Shown: positions 52,657 through 63,928, counted from the first letter of the stretch. The stretch: 64,000 bases of DNA from Himantopus leucocephalus (GCA_003993805.1 RSEF01000004.1:11634846-11698845), one strand, 5' to 3'. Notes: generated by a model from the sequence alone, not told the origin. Made by a program: numbers and translations.

Positions 52657-53656
52657 NNNNNNNNNNNNNNNNNNNNNNNNNNNNNNNNNNNNNNNNNNNN
52701 NNNNNNNNNNNNNNNNNNNNNNNNNNNNNNNNNNNNNNNNNNNNNNNNNNNNNNNNNNNNNNNNNNNNNNNNNNNNNNNNNNNNNNNNNNNNNNNNNNNN
52801 NNNNNNNNNNNNNNNNNNNNNNNNNNNNNNNNNNNNNNNNNNNNNNNNNNNNNNNNNNNNNNNNNNNNNNNNNNNNNNNNNNNNNNNNNNNNNNNNNNNN
52901 NNNNNNNNNNNNNNNNNNNNNNNNNNNNNNNNNNNNNNNNNNNNNNNNNNNNNNNNNNNNNNNNNNNNNNNNNNNNNNNNNNNNNNNNNNNNNNNNNNNN
53001 NNNNNNNNNNNNNNNNNNNNNNNNNNNNNNNNNNNNNNNNNNNNNNNNNNNNNNNNNNNNNNNNNNNNNNNNNNNNNNNNNNNNNNNNNNNNNNNNNNNN
53101 NNNNNNNNNNNNNNNNNNNNNNNNNNNNNNNNNNNNNNNNNNNNNNNNNNNNNNNNNNNNNNNNNNNNNNNNNNNNNNNNNNNNNNNNNNNNNNNNNNNN
53201 NNNNNNNNNNNNNNNNNNNNNNNNNNNNNNNNNNNNNNNNNNNNNNNNNNNNNNNNNNNNNNNNNNNNNNNNNNNNNNNNNNNNNNNNNNNNNNNNNNNN
53301 NNNNNNNNNNNNNNNNNNNNNNNNNNNNNNNNNNNNNNNNNNNNNNNNNNNNNNNNNNNNNNNNNNNNNNNNNNNNNNNNNNNNNNNNNNNNNNNNNNNN
53401 NNNNNNNNNNNNNNNNNNNNNNNNNNNNNNNNNNNNNNNNNNNNNNNNNNNNNNNNNNNNNNNNNNNNNNNNNNNNNNNNNNNNNNNNNNNNNNNNNNNN
53501 NNNNNNNNNNNNNNNNNNNNNNNNNNNNNNNNNNNNNNNNNNNNNNNNNNNNNNNNNNNNNNNNNNNNNNNNNNNNNNNNNNNNNNNNNNNNNNNNNNNN
53601 NNNNNNNNNNNNNNNNNNNNNNNNNNNNNNNNNNNNNNNNNNNNNNNNNNNNNNNN
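52657..53656. other. 1000-N scaffold gap
   Basis: Exactly 1000 unknown bases. Large apparent open frames spanning it are artefacts of the Ns. Base composition differs between the two sides, AT-rich to the left and CpG/GC-richer to the right. Confidence 0.99.
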
Positions 53657-54461
53657 AGAAGCATGCCCCTCTGGTGCAGGGGAGGTTGAAACCCTCCCAT
53701 CTGCCGGTACACAACCTTCTTGGCTTTCTCGTATCCGTCCCTCTGGTTCCCCTCTTCCTCCTCCCCAGGTTTTACAGAGCAGGAGGAACTTTCCCTGCCC
53801 AGGAGGGCAGTGGGGGCTTGTCATCGCGGCGCTGGGATGCCACACACGGAGCTGCCTCGTGCAGGGCGGCCGCCCTGGGGAAACCTGGCCCTAATTGGGA
53901 ATTTCATGATATTTCAACACGGGAGGTAAATGACAGACACGGTCCAAGAAAGAACATTGAATTCCTGCCACCAGGTTTAAGTGGCTGTGAAACCTTGTGG
54001 GTTTTTTTTTTTTTTTTTTACCCGTCTGGTTTTCATAAAGCATTTGGGACATAAGGTTTGCCACGGCCGATTTAACCGCGTGCCTTTCCTCACCTAACAG
54101 CCCAGTTCTTCCTGTCCTCTTCCCCTGTGCTGAGGCATCCCAGTCCCTGCTGGGTGCTGCGTATTAGCTAACTTTAAATCGTGTACTTCTATTTAAGTGA
54201 TACTGATCCTGGTTTGGTGCCTACGCTAAATTTTTAATCCTTTGCAACATACAATGTTTTATGTATATAGTTTTTTAATACTCTATTACAAAAACAAATA
54301 AAAAAGCATGTTAGTGATATAGTGGAAAGTAAAATGAGTATCAGTGACATCATTATACTTGTTTTTACTTTTCATGCACTTGTAATATCCGCTGTTTTAA
54401 TGACCTCTTATTTTCATTACCAACAATCAGATCAGAAGTGATTTTAAAATGAAAATGTAGT

Positions 54462-54683
54462 GTAACTTTCTCAAGAAATTTGTTTGAGGTAATAGTAGGA
54501 AAAAATGTATTTACTGATTTTGCGTATTTTATTTTCACAGGTCTTTTAAAGCAGAAGTTACTTCAAGTTCAGNGTAACTTTCTCAAGAAATTTGTTTGAG
54601 GTAATAGTAGGAAAAAACGTATTTACTGATTTTGCGTATTTTATTTTCACAGCTCTTTTAAAGCAGAAGTTACTTCAAGTTCA
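54462..54683. repeat. 110-bp direct duplication across a single-N joint (N at 54573)
   Basis: 54462-54571 and 54574-54683 are nearly identical, differing at two positions (one transition, one G/C). The N lies at the junction. Most likely an unmerged contig or haplotype overlap. Confidence 0.9.
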
Positions 54684-55010
54684 ATCTTTGAGTAGCTCAC
54701 GAGAGCATAAGGCTTTTTTGGGGGGAATTTTTCTTCCTGAATGGGTATCTATCTTCTCCGTTTACAGTTGACAGAAAGAAGCGTTACCTTTATTCTTCTG
54801 CCAGGAGAATACATGTGTAAATACACTGATTCACAGTGACAATCAGAAGTTTTACAGGGGGTAGGGTGAGACCTTTAAGGCTGTTTGGAACCCCGGGTCC
54901 ATAGGCAGCAAGACCCTGCTCTGTTATGGTGATGGGACCTTTATCTTTGGAGAAAGTTGATGGGATTGGACACAACTCAATGAAATATTGTTTTTCAAGG
55001 TTTTTTTTTT

Positions 55011-55075
55011 TTTTCATTTCTGAATGTGCTCAAAGATTTTCTNTTTTCATTTCTGAATGCGCTCAAAGATTTTCT
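55011..55075. repeat. 32-bp direct duplication across a single-N joint (N at 55043)
   Basis: 55011-55042 and 55044-55075 match except for one T/C difference that creates or removes a CpG. Same artefact signature as the other single-N joints. Confidence 0.9.
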
Positions 55076-58000
55076 TATAAGTTCATCAATAAAGATGATC
55101 CATTCTTTAAAGAATTTACTGGTATCACCGCTACAAAGCTGGATGTTAGCCAGAGGTCTATTAAGCACGGTGCCCAGCAAGGAGAAAGTTGAATTTTAGA
55201 GGGCATTACTCCTTTATTTCTATGAATTTGTCTATGTATTGTTTTGATGCATACAATATAGTAACCATTAGTTCACTTATACTTTAATCAGTAAATCTGA
55301 GTCGGTAAAAATGATTATAGCTGCCCGTAAACTGACTTGGTTATAAAGGGGAAGTTTTTAAGTCTTCAAAACTTTTTGATTAAATTTAATTTTTACACGA
55401 ATCTACCAGATGCAGAGCTGTAGCACAGTTCCTGGTGGCTCTCGGCATTTGTTTTAGTATGCCGCAATGCCACAAGTGTCTAGAAGGAACAACAGATCCC
55501 AAAAGCCCCAGACACAATGTTATTGGTGTAATTCAGGTGTCACCTCTGGTAGGAAAATACAAAGGAAACGTTCAACCAGTCCATAGTCTGGAATAGACCT
55601 TGAAGGTTCATTACAAAACCACTTCTGGGTATTATTTAGCGTACAATTTAAAAACATGTAACCTATAAACTAAATACTAATCAAGGGATGAGAAAGATGC
55701 CTCCTTAGAGAAGTTATTCCACCATGACTTGGATTTTCTTGCATCTTTCAAAAAATGTGGTGCTGGCAGCTCTTGAAGATGAGGCTTAGTGGAGTGCCGG
55801 TCTGAGCTGGTAGGGTTTGGTTCATACCGATGGTTTCCTTAAATAAAAATACTGCTTGAGTTTTGCAAGACCCATGAGTTGGTGAATAAATCCTTTCCCC
55901 TTCTTCCCATACATTGGTTCGGGGCACCGCTGGGGTTGTTGCTGTTTGTTCTGTAACACGTTCAATATTTGTGAGCTTGTCTGAATGAGGAGTGAGTAAA
56001 GGGGGTTTAATCTTTTTTCTCAGTCACCAGGCATACCGTGCCCTTTCTGAAGGGATATGTTAGCAGAATACTGTTAAGATCCCTTTTTGGGCCCATCCTA
56101 AAGATGTTTTCTTGTAACTTCTTACTGGTTTTTCATCTGACAACTGCTGCTCTTGGCCCCTTTTTAACCAGTTTCCATCACCTTTCCAGGTCCCAGCAAT
56201 CACCAGGAGGTCTGCAGTCACCCAGTGCTCTTATTTCTTGGTGCAACATCAACCATGCAAATATAAGGACGTTCCAGGTAACGCTAATGTGCGTTGGCTT
56301 TTCCTGTCTCTGTTTTAACCCAGGTCTTGCGTTTGTTTTAAAATGCAAGTTGGCAGTAGCAGCAGATCCTGAGTCATCAGAACAGATTCATTTTGTAGAC
56401 AGCTTTGTACGCAAACCGAGGATAGCTCCTCAAAAGAGTGGTGGTGGTGGTGAAAGGCACTATGGTATATGTAGGTAAATTACAAGGGTATTGGAGAAGT
56501 TGGTCTTTCACGTTCGTAGCTGTCATAGCACAGTACAGGCTTTTTTGGGAAGAAAGAGCTGTCCACAACAGCCCTGGGAGCCACGCAGTTTGTAGCTTGC
56601 ATGGATTTAGGGGACTCCACAATATTACCCACTGCTATTTCTCAGTAGCCCTTCTTGCCCTCCTTCTGCTGGGAGAAACGTTGAAATGTAGACCCCGCCA
56701 ACAGGGTGGAAAGATCATCTTCTTTTTTTTATTTTTATTTTTATTTTTTTCTCTCTCCATTAAAGTCTCTGGCTACTCCCCGGCCATCAAAGTCTGGAAG
56801 TCTGGTAATTTGTGGGGTGCATTCAACTGGTGCCTGCTGGTATCCCACTTCTAGTGGGACCTTTCAAAACACCGTGAGCGCCGGCTGGACGGGCTCCAAG
56901 CCCTTCCCGGCTGCGGGCTGCCTGCACTTAGGCTGGCTCCTTTGATCCTCTGTGTGTTTACATGTGCCTGTCTGTCTAGTTATGATCTGATATCACCATC
57001 CGTCATAGTTCAAAGAAACTTGGTTCTCCGTTACTTTCTCCTGTGTTGCCCCTCACACTGGGGAGAAATTCCCCATCGCTAGCAGCAGCGTTCATCTTCA
57101 AATTTCTCTTTAAATTTCTTCCCTGTGGTGTGTGGGGAACCCTGCTGGGGACCAGGCTGCTGGGATGGTACAGTCGGTGCCTATCGCATTTGCCCTGGCT
57201 GAGGCTCTAGGATGTGGGACAGGAGAAACTAATGACTAAGTCATGCTTCATCACTTCCCGTGTGAAATTGCTCAGGAATAACGAGGCCGTCGGTGCACCA
57301 GCTCCTTTTTGGCTGCTCATGGTTGGGTCTTCCCATGTATTCGTAGGATTAGATCTACCTAAGGGACTCATAACACAGCCAGAGCTGGGGGGGTGGGTGG
57401 TGTGTTTAGAGTCTGGCTGAAGAAGGTGTAAATTGTCCGTGTTCGTAGGCGCTTGTTAATGTACTGTAACCGGCTTACGACAGGTAGTGAAATTAAGATG
57501 CAATATATTTAGAACAGATAAAAAGAAAAAAAATATGTACAGTGTTTAATTGGCGTCTAAAGCCCACTGTTATGTGTAAAAGCAAAGCAGACAGCTTATG
57601 GTGGTCTGAGCGGGCTTGGAGGAGCTTGTGGGAATAGGAGTGGTGTTCCCCGCAGCACAGCTCTGGGCCAGCAGTCTCCAAAAAGTTTTATTTTTTGTGT
57701 TTAAGCTTAAAAACTCTGAGGACTGAAGGAAACTTTTGTTCTCTGTTGAGGTTTCCTGATTTCCACTGGAGCATCTCTTGCTGGTCAGTGTTGGAGATGG
57801 GAGGGTTGGTAGGATGAGTCTCTGGTACCTTCTGGTCAGGCAATTTTTTGCTATGTCATGCTATGTGTGTTTTTGGTTTGTGGCATCATCTCTTCCTTTT
57901 TGACTATTTCGAAGGAGCAAATTAGTATTGTGATGGTTTTCTACTCTCGTTACAAACGTTGCCTTCAGAACGGATTCATACTCTGCCATTTTCTGTTCTC

Positions 58001-58121
58001 GTTACAGTGTTTGTTATGAGAATGAGATATCATAATTTTAATGCCCAGTACAGCCTGTGAAAGACTATAAACATTTAATAGACTCATAAACATAGACTTT
58101 AACCTTTTCAATATTCTGTAG

Positions 58122-58385
58122 CTGGATTGGCCCCCGCTGCACTGCGTCCCCACAGGTTACCGCTGCGAACACGAGGGATGGCCGTGGCGAGTGAATCAAA
58201 CAGCAGAAATCCCGAAAAGGTCAAAGCAGCGCAGTTTACTATTATCTTCCTTAGAATATATGAGGCGTTACAATTCCAATACCGCATTTTTGTGGCTCAG
58301 GCTGGGGCAAGAGGAAGAAATGGCACGGCATAAATCTCTTCTGAAGACAGTCGTTGTAATGGGGATGGAAATGAGCACCCACTGA
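58122..58385 (+). other. Candidate 3'-exon-like open frame, unrecognised
   Basis: After a possible splice acceptor (TTTTCAATATTCTGTAG) an 87-codon frame with no internal stop runs to TGA. It begins LDWPPLHCVPTGYRCEHEGW and later contains EYMRRYNSNTAFLW and RLGQEEEMARHKSLLKT. Composition is mixed and CpG-containing, not AT-driven. No ATG lies near its start, so as coding sequence it would have to be an internal or terminal exon. A second acceptor-like CGTCCCCACAG lies inside. No family recognised; a conserved non-coding element or chance is equally possible. Confidence 0.2.
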
Positions 58386-60423
58386 ACTCATCCCTGTTAA
58401 CTCTCCTGTGGCCGCGCTGGGTGCCTGCCCTCCTCTCGCCCCGTCTCTCGGCTTGTCCTACCTGCAATATACACAAGAGGTAGCTGCAACTGAGAACAAA
58501 TTGTGCGTATGGGTTTTTTTTTTCAGGAGATTAGGAAACCCTCCCTCAAGACTTTTCTGCTAAAATAATTGTTTGGTATTCTTTCATTTGACGTGCTTTA
58601 TTTTGTATAAAACAGCAAAATGCATTTTCTAGTGAAGGATGAAGAATGTTATAAAGCAGAAAATGTACACAGTGAGTTTGATGCTTCAGATGTGGGGTAG
58701 TTGGAGGTCACCCAAAATTGGCGTGCAGCATAGTAAATGGACATAAACCAGTGCAGACTCTAGCTTTTAATCTGAGTTTAGGATGCAGGTACTGTAACAG
58801 GTGCTGTCTTTTACTGAATTGGGTTTAAATTGCTCCACGCACTATTTTTGTCCTAGTAACGGCATTTGGAGCGATTCAAGAGTACTTCTTCCTAGGAAAG
58901 AAAAAGCCGACAAAGTGTTGAGAGCCACCAGCGAGTATTAGATGCGCAGATTGCTGTGGCTCGGCCGACCAGCTCCATGGTGTCAGACGCAGGAGAGCGC
59001 AGATCGCAGGGAGGGGAACCCAGGACCTCACCAACTCGGGTGTTGTACCGGCCTGAATCCGATCTTAGGATGGCTGCAACAGAACAGGGGCCACCGTGTT
59101 CCCAGGTTCAGCTGAGACAGGCCCAAGTGATACTCAGTCGCAAAGGTTCTCCGCTATGGGGAAACTGAAAGCTCCAAAATCCCTGTTTGCAATTTTCTCA
59201 TATATGGGCCTGAAAAATCTTTGAACCTCAGCTTTGTACTTGAAATCTAATCCTGTTATAACTATCTCACTATGCAACTGCCTATTTTGTCTGAGAAAAC
59301 CATTGCCAGTCACACTACCAAGTATTCATTTCTACATAGATCTTGTTACAAGAACAGATTTTCTTAGGCTGTACTACAGCTTTACTGTAGTATGAAGAAT
59401 ACACAATAGTAAAACCTATACTATTACTTTTTCCATTAAAAAGTTATCATGGCTGTATAATTTCAGGTCTGTTGCATCCTCTTTCTGCTGCGGTTATGAG
59501 AAGTTTTGGCGGAGCAGGGCAGGATTTCATCTCTATAAGGTGCCGCCTCGTTCCTGCACTCCTATTGGGTTTGTGTGGCATCACCTAAGAGATTTGTCTC
59601 CTCTATTGGAAAGCAGGATTGTACAGAAGGATTCGACCCTGCAAAAGCTTTACGTGGAGAGAATTCCCACTGCTGAATTGTTTCCTTCGTGAAGAAGCTG
59701 TATCAAAGGTAATAAAGTTTTAAATCAATAGTGTAAACATATGCAGAGCTGTAATCTTCCTGTAGATTTAGTAATCCCCTGTGACATTTACAGGACAGTT
59801 TCTGCAAACTCAAAATTCCAGCACTAAATTAGCATTTCTTAGGTCTAAGAGACCCACTATGTCCATACCGTGTGTATGGTGCAAGGAGTGNCTAAATTAG
59901 CATTTCTTAGGTCTAAGAGACCCACTATGTCCATACCGTGTGTACGGTGCAAGGAGCAGCATAGTACCACAAACTCATGTTTGACAGCATTTGTATTTAT
60001 GCATTAGCAACTCCATTTTCAGGATCCGGTGAGGGGGGAATGTGGCTGTGGGTAATTTTCCCTGCCTGCAAGTGTTTTCTGGCAGGAGTTTGATTTTCCT
60101 TTCCCCCGCTCCAGTGCGGAGCCTCAGAAAGCCCCGCGCAATGCCAGCCCCTGCTTTTCCCCAGTAACGGCACAGAATTTGTGCTGCGGAGTGGGACCCC
60201 CAGCACCTGCTGAGCGCCTTTCAAGCTGCTTTAACTGGATCACAAGTTCCTAGCTGTAGATAGATGTAACAGAGACTAATCCCATAATCTAGACAGAAGT
60301 ACAAGCCCTGAACGGGGAGCAGCTCGTGTTACCTCCGGTTGCGCTCCAGCCAACATGGCAGGAGGAGTTTAGACCTTGTCCTTTCCCCCCAAGCCACTTT
60401 CTGGGGAGTAAGATCTGCGAGCT
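58386..60423. other. CpG-containing tract, no confirmed gene
   Basis: No gene recognised. A 98-codon frame without ATG is open from 59396 to a TGA at 59690-59692 and includes SRIVQKDSTLQKLYVERIP. An acceptor-like ATAATTTCAG lies at about 59466 inside it and a donor-like CAAAG/GTAATAAAG after its stop, so it does not form a clean exon. A frame at 58956-59168 is also unrecognised. Confidence 0.45.
59824..59958. repeat. 67-bp direct duplication across a single-N joint (N at 59891)
   Basis: 59824-59890 and 59892-59958 are the same sequence with three differences, all transitions. The N is exactly at the junction, as in the other cases. Confidence 0.9.
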
Positions 60424-60484
60424 GATTTTATTTTTATTTTCATTTTTTAAATTTTTATTTTATTTTATTCTATTCTATTTTATA
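60424..60484. repeat. ATTTT/TATTC low-complexity repeat
   Basis: Imperfect pentanucleotide T/A-rich repeat of about 60 bases, a simple repeat with no coding content. Confidence 0.85.
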
Positions 60485-60689
60485 CTTTTTCCTTCCCAAA
60501 GTCGAAGATAAATACGTAAAACAAAACTTCATGCGTTGGCCAAAAAGGAAAACAACTTCAGTTCAGAAATGGCATTTCTATGTTGGGTAAATATTATTTG
60601 TACTTGAGGTGCAGAAGTCAAGGACTGGCATCATTTGAAAACTAAAATAAAATCTAGCAGCAGAATAATGGAGCAGCATTTTCAGTCCC

Positions 60690-61150
60690 TTAATAGTACC
60701 GGGGGCGAGAAGGGCTGCTGCCCGGCTTCTTCCAGTCACTGCTTGAAATATCCACATTTAAAAAAATACTTTTGCAGCAGCAGACTGCTCGGTGTCGTTT
60801 CAGCGCTGCTCTGTGCCGGCAGCACATTGATCAGGAGCCACACGGGGCTGCAGAGCCAGGACGCAGCGATCGATAGCGCTGCCAAACCAGAGCCGGCAGA
60901 AATGATATTTACTGTTCGCTTTTTAACTTCTTGTTGACAGGCTCTTGCCAATGACAGCTCTTCCTCTCCCTCCTCTTTCTACCCCCTCCTAAGATTTAAT
61001 ATTGTTTTACCATTTTAATTAAGGACGTGATTCTACAAATACTTCCAAGGCGGCGTAGCACAGAGCGCTCGCTGTGGACCAGCAAGCCACAGATCCACGT
61101 ACAAATCCGCTCACGAGCGCGTGTAAGCCGCGGCACCGTTCACATCACCA
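60690..61150. promoter_or_regulatory. CpG-rich cluster with paired TGACAG sites, candidate regulatory element
   Basis: CpG-rich for this window (GGGGGCGAG, GCAGCGATCGATAGCGC, GAGCGCTCGCTG, GAGCGCGTGTAAGCCGCGG). In the middle two TGACAG words lie 17 bases apart (60935-60940 and 60952-60957), the core site of MEIS/TGIF TALE homeodomain proteins, next to a CCAAT word. This could be an enhancer or small CpG island. The call is inferred from words and composition only. Confidence 0.25.
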
Positions 61151-61657
61151 CCACGTAAAATGGCAGTTTTAAAGCCTCTGGCTTACCCTACTTTCCCAAA
61201 TCTTAAAACCTCAACCAAAAATCCGTACTGGACATACTGGTCCTCAGCATAGAAGTCTGGCTTTCTTTTCATTACATTAAAACAAAAGTTATTCAGTTTG
61301 GCCCTTTCTGCATCTTATGGTGTTAACAAAGATAGATACTTACTGCTTTAATAAAGGTTTCGATTTGGAAATTATTTCCCATTTAGACTTCTAATTGCTT
61401 TTGATTCTTCAGAATATATGTAATGGAAAGCAGCTGAAAGACTGGGGTTCAAAAACGGGCTCTTGCGCATTTGAAGTAAATTTTATCCTGCAATCAGTCG
61501 TAAAGATCTTAACTGCAGCTATCGCATATCCTAAATATGTAATTGCTGCGGAGCTTTTCCAGTCTATTGGTTCCAGGACACTAGAAAAAGGGGGAAGCAA
61601 GTACAAATGTAGGCCCCCATGTCATGTAATCTTGTATACACATTTTTTTTTTTCTAG
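61151..61657. other. Non-coding sequence upstream of a candidate exon
   Basis: Mixed composition with no separate gene recognised. The plus-strand frame running into the candidate exon's acceptor (61395-61676) is interpreted as chance, because the acceptor and donor delimit a cleaner unit further on. The segment ends in a long T tract that forms the acceptor's pyrimidine tract. Confidence 0.45.
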
Positions 61658-61748
61658 GATGGAGTCTTGGAATTAGATTGTGCAAAACCACAAAGGAATA
61701 ATTTCATTCACACGGAGGAGCTCAGTGAATTATGTGGAAGCTGCTCTG
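61658..61748 (+). other. Candidate internal coding exon (91 nt), unrecognised
   Basis: A strong acceptor (about 14 pyrimidines ending TTTCTAG at 61657) and a near-perfect donor (CTG/GTGAGTAAAG at 61749) enclose 91 bases. Only one of three frames is open throughout. It begins DGVLELDCAKPQ, continues RNNFIHTEELSELCGSC, and would leave one base over into the next exon; the other two frames have stops. The peptide has three cysteines and mixed charge, not AT-driven composition. I do not recognise the protein. The partner exons would lie in introns or outside the window. A spliced non-coding RNA exon is the main alternative. Confidence 0.38.
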
Positions 61749-63329
61749 GTGAGTAAAGTGATGAATTGTGTCCGGGTTTTGGGATCGGAGCCTTTGCCGA
61801 AGGGCACCCGCCCAGCCCCGCATGCTCCCTGGCTCCTGGGGGAAGGACTTACGTTGTAAGTGTACCGCTGTCCACGCGTGGATCTGCCCGAAAAATCAGT
61901 GGTGATCTTGGTACATGGATGCTCTGGTCTGCTCTGCCTGAACCTATGGAATTGCTACTTAAAAACAAGGAAAGACAAACTTAAAATAGTTAATTTTGAG
62001 GGATTTTAAAAGCATCTCGGTCAAATGTAGTCTAGGTACAGATTGAATGGTCCATATTCCGAATGATCTATAAAGACCGCTGTGAAGCGAGAGAGCATCT
62101 CTGCTCACTTTTAGTAATTTTTGCTTTCAAGTGAACCCCCTCCTATGGTCCTGGCCTGCTTTAGAGGGGAGGAGAGCACAGCTTGAGAATATTTGAAATT
62201 TAAACCTGAAGGAAGCCTCGGGTTCTCTTCTTTTCATATAACATAAAAAGCAAAGGAGATTCAGCCTCAAAAATTGTTAAAGACGTTTAACACTCTCCAT
62301 TAAAATCACAGAAGCGGTGTAATTCGTTGTTATCAGAGAACCGCTTTCTATCAACCCTTTCTTCTTTAAAGGACTGCGTGAGATATTCCCGTACTAAATT
62401 AGTACCTTCCATTAGTGTGAACAGCTGCTAAGTACACACCGTAAAACCTTCGTAGCGGGCGACACGCGTGTGCAAAGCCTGCAAAGGCAAGGCCGCTTGG
62501 GTCCTCAGAGGAGAGCTGAGGGAGAGCTGCGGGAAGCGCAGAGGTTTGCAGCGGTTGCTGCGATAGCTGCTTGATGGTGGGCAGCTTATGTAAAGCCTGC
62601 ATGTGCTCATTCTGGAGTTACTTTATTGTAATGAAGACCAAATTTGGAGTCTCTCGTTCTTATGATTATACCCCGTGCTTCTTTCCACCCCCTCTTGAGT
62701 TCTTTTTTTAATAATTCCCTAAATTCCGAAGATAACCTAATCCGTGACTGTGAAGCTGAAGTTTCTTTTCCCGCCCTTGGTGTGGTGGGACTTTGGGATG
62801 CTGAGCGATCCCAGCCGCCTCGTTCCGCCTGGCTGCGCTCAGCACCCCGAGGCCTCCCCACGCACACGGTGTATGACGGGCAGCAAAGACGACAACAGTG
62901 ATCTGTACTTAACATTAGGTGGCACAAAAGAGTTTCCTTTTGCTCACAGGAATACTGACATACGTGGGAATAACGAGCAGAGATCCTCTTTTCTTTAAAC
63001 GAAATTCTCCTTCCCTATTTTTCCCAGCTTTCAAGTAGTCTTTGAAGAACTTCTGTTCAGAAACTTACTTGATTTCATCTCTCATTGCATCTCTTTTCTT
63101 TCTTAACATAATTTGTTTTAAAATAGCACCTAACCCACCCAGCCCTTGCTGTAGTTGTATCTACAGAACAGCCAAAGGGCTCTCGAACAGGCTCATTTCA
63201 GTGAAATGCTTTCTGTCCTTCCCCCAAATTGGTGCTGGCTGTAAGAGCTGTACCTCTCAGGACCCTGACCGTTAGGAGCCAGCGTGACCACGCAGGGTAT
63301 GTTTTAACGTGAAGCTCGTCCTCCGTGTC
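61749..63329. other. CpG-containing tract, no confirmed gene
   Basis: No gene recognised. CpG-richer patches lie at about 62.44-62.56 kb and 62.77-62.90 kb. Overlapping frames of up to about 106 codons on both strands look like by-products of composition. Confidence 0.45.
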
Positions 63330-63830
63330 CTTAGCCGGGGCTGTTTACAAACCGCGGCCGTTTACTCCGGGTTTGGTACCCACGCTGTTTGGTGCACGTT
63401 TACTTGGTTTATGGAGTAGACTGAGAAACGTGATTTTGGGGGTTATAATTCTTTCTCCTCCTGCTGTAATCCTTTCTGAAGCAGTGGCAGGTTGGCGTCC
63501 CGCTGCGGAGGCGGCCGTGCTTTGCTGCCCCGGCGCAGAGGCAGGCGCAGGCCTGTCACCCCCAACACCGCCCGGTCTGCGCTGTGCTGCGGCTTGCAAA
63601 GATTTACAAAAAATACATCGGTTTTATGGTTAAGGAACCAAGCGTTGCCCACTGCTTACGTCCCAAATCCCTCTCGCTAACAGGTACAGGACTGTACGTT
63701 TGTTGTAACCGGCGTGGGAAGGCGCCTGTCCACTCGTGCTCCCGCTGCTGCTGGGTTAGGAGAGACAAGAGAGCTCGCCCCTCGCTCGGGTCGCTTCTCG
63801 GGACTCCTAAAGGTAATTTCCCCCCCAAAA
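63330..63830. promoter_or_regulatory. CpG-island-like segment, possible promoter region
   Basis: About 0.5 kb of GC-rich sequence with frequent CpG (CCGCGGCCG, GGAGGCGGCCGTGC, CCCCGGCGCAGAGGC, CACCGCCCGGTCTGCGC, GCTCGCTCGGGTCGC), the densest in the window. Several overlapping frames result from the base composition. A possible exon lies between an acceptor-like CTCTCGCTAACAG (63683) and a donor-like CCTAAAG/GTAATT (63808), but no recognisable peptide supports it. It could be a promoter or first-exon region of a gene beginning at or beyond the right edge. Direction unknown. Confidence 0.45.
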
Positions 63831-63893
63831 AAAAACCTGTTCACAGAAGGGTTGGTTATTGTTTTCTCCAAGGTTCAGCTTCAGAAGGGGGGA

Positions 63894-63928
63894 AATTAAA
63901 TAAATAAATAATAAATAAATAAATAAAA
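63894..63928. repeat. (AAAT)n microsatellite
   Basis: About 35 bases of AAAT repeat with one imperfection. Simple repeat. Confidence 0.9.

Larger units (their letters stand above)
53657..58121. other. GC/CpG-richer non-coding tract right of the gap, no confirmed gene
   Basis: CpG density is visibly higher than left of the gap. At 53769-53925 a segment lies between a good acceptor (TTCCTCCTCCCCAG) and a donor (GGGAG/GTAAAT) and is open in two frames, but neither peptide looks like a known family. Overlapping frames of 146 and 138 codons at 56.04-56.85 kb are unrecognised and probably chance. A T run lies at about 54002-54019. Two single-N duplications are listed separately. Confidence 0.5.

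Noticed and set aside
52645..54054. Very long open frames (353-469 codons) on both strands
   Set aside because: They consist almost entirely of unknown residues from the 1000-N gap and carry no information.
56038..56854. Overlapping 146- and 138-codon plus-strand frames
   Set aside because: They overlap in different frames, run through low-complexity Gly and Phe stretches (GGT and TTTTA repeats), and neither resembles a known protein.
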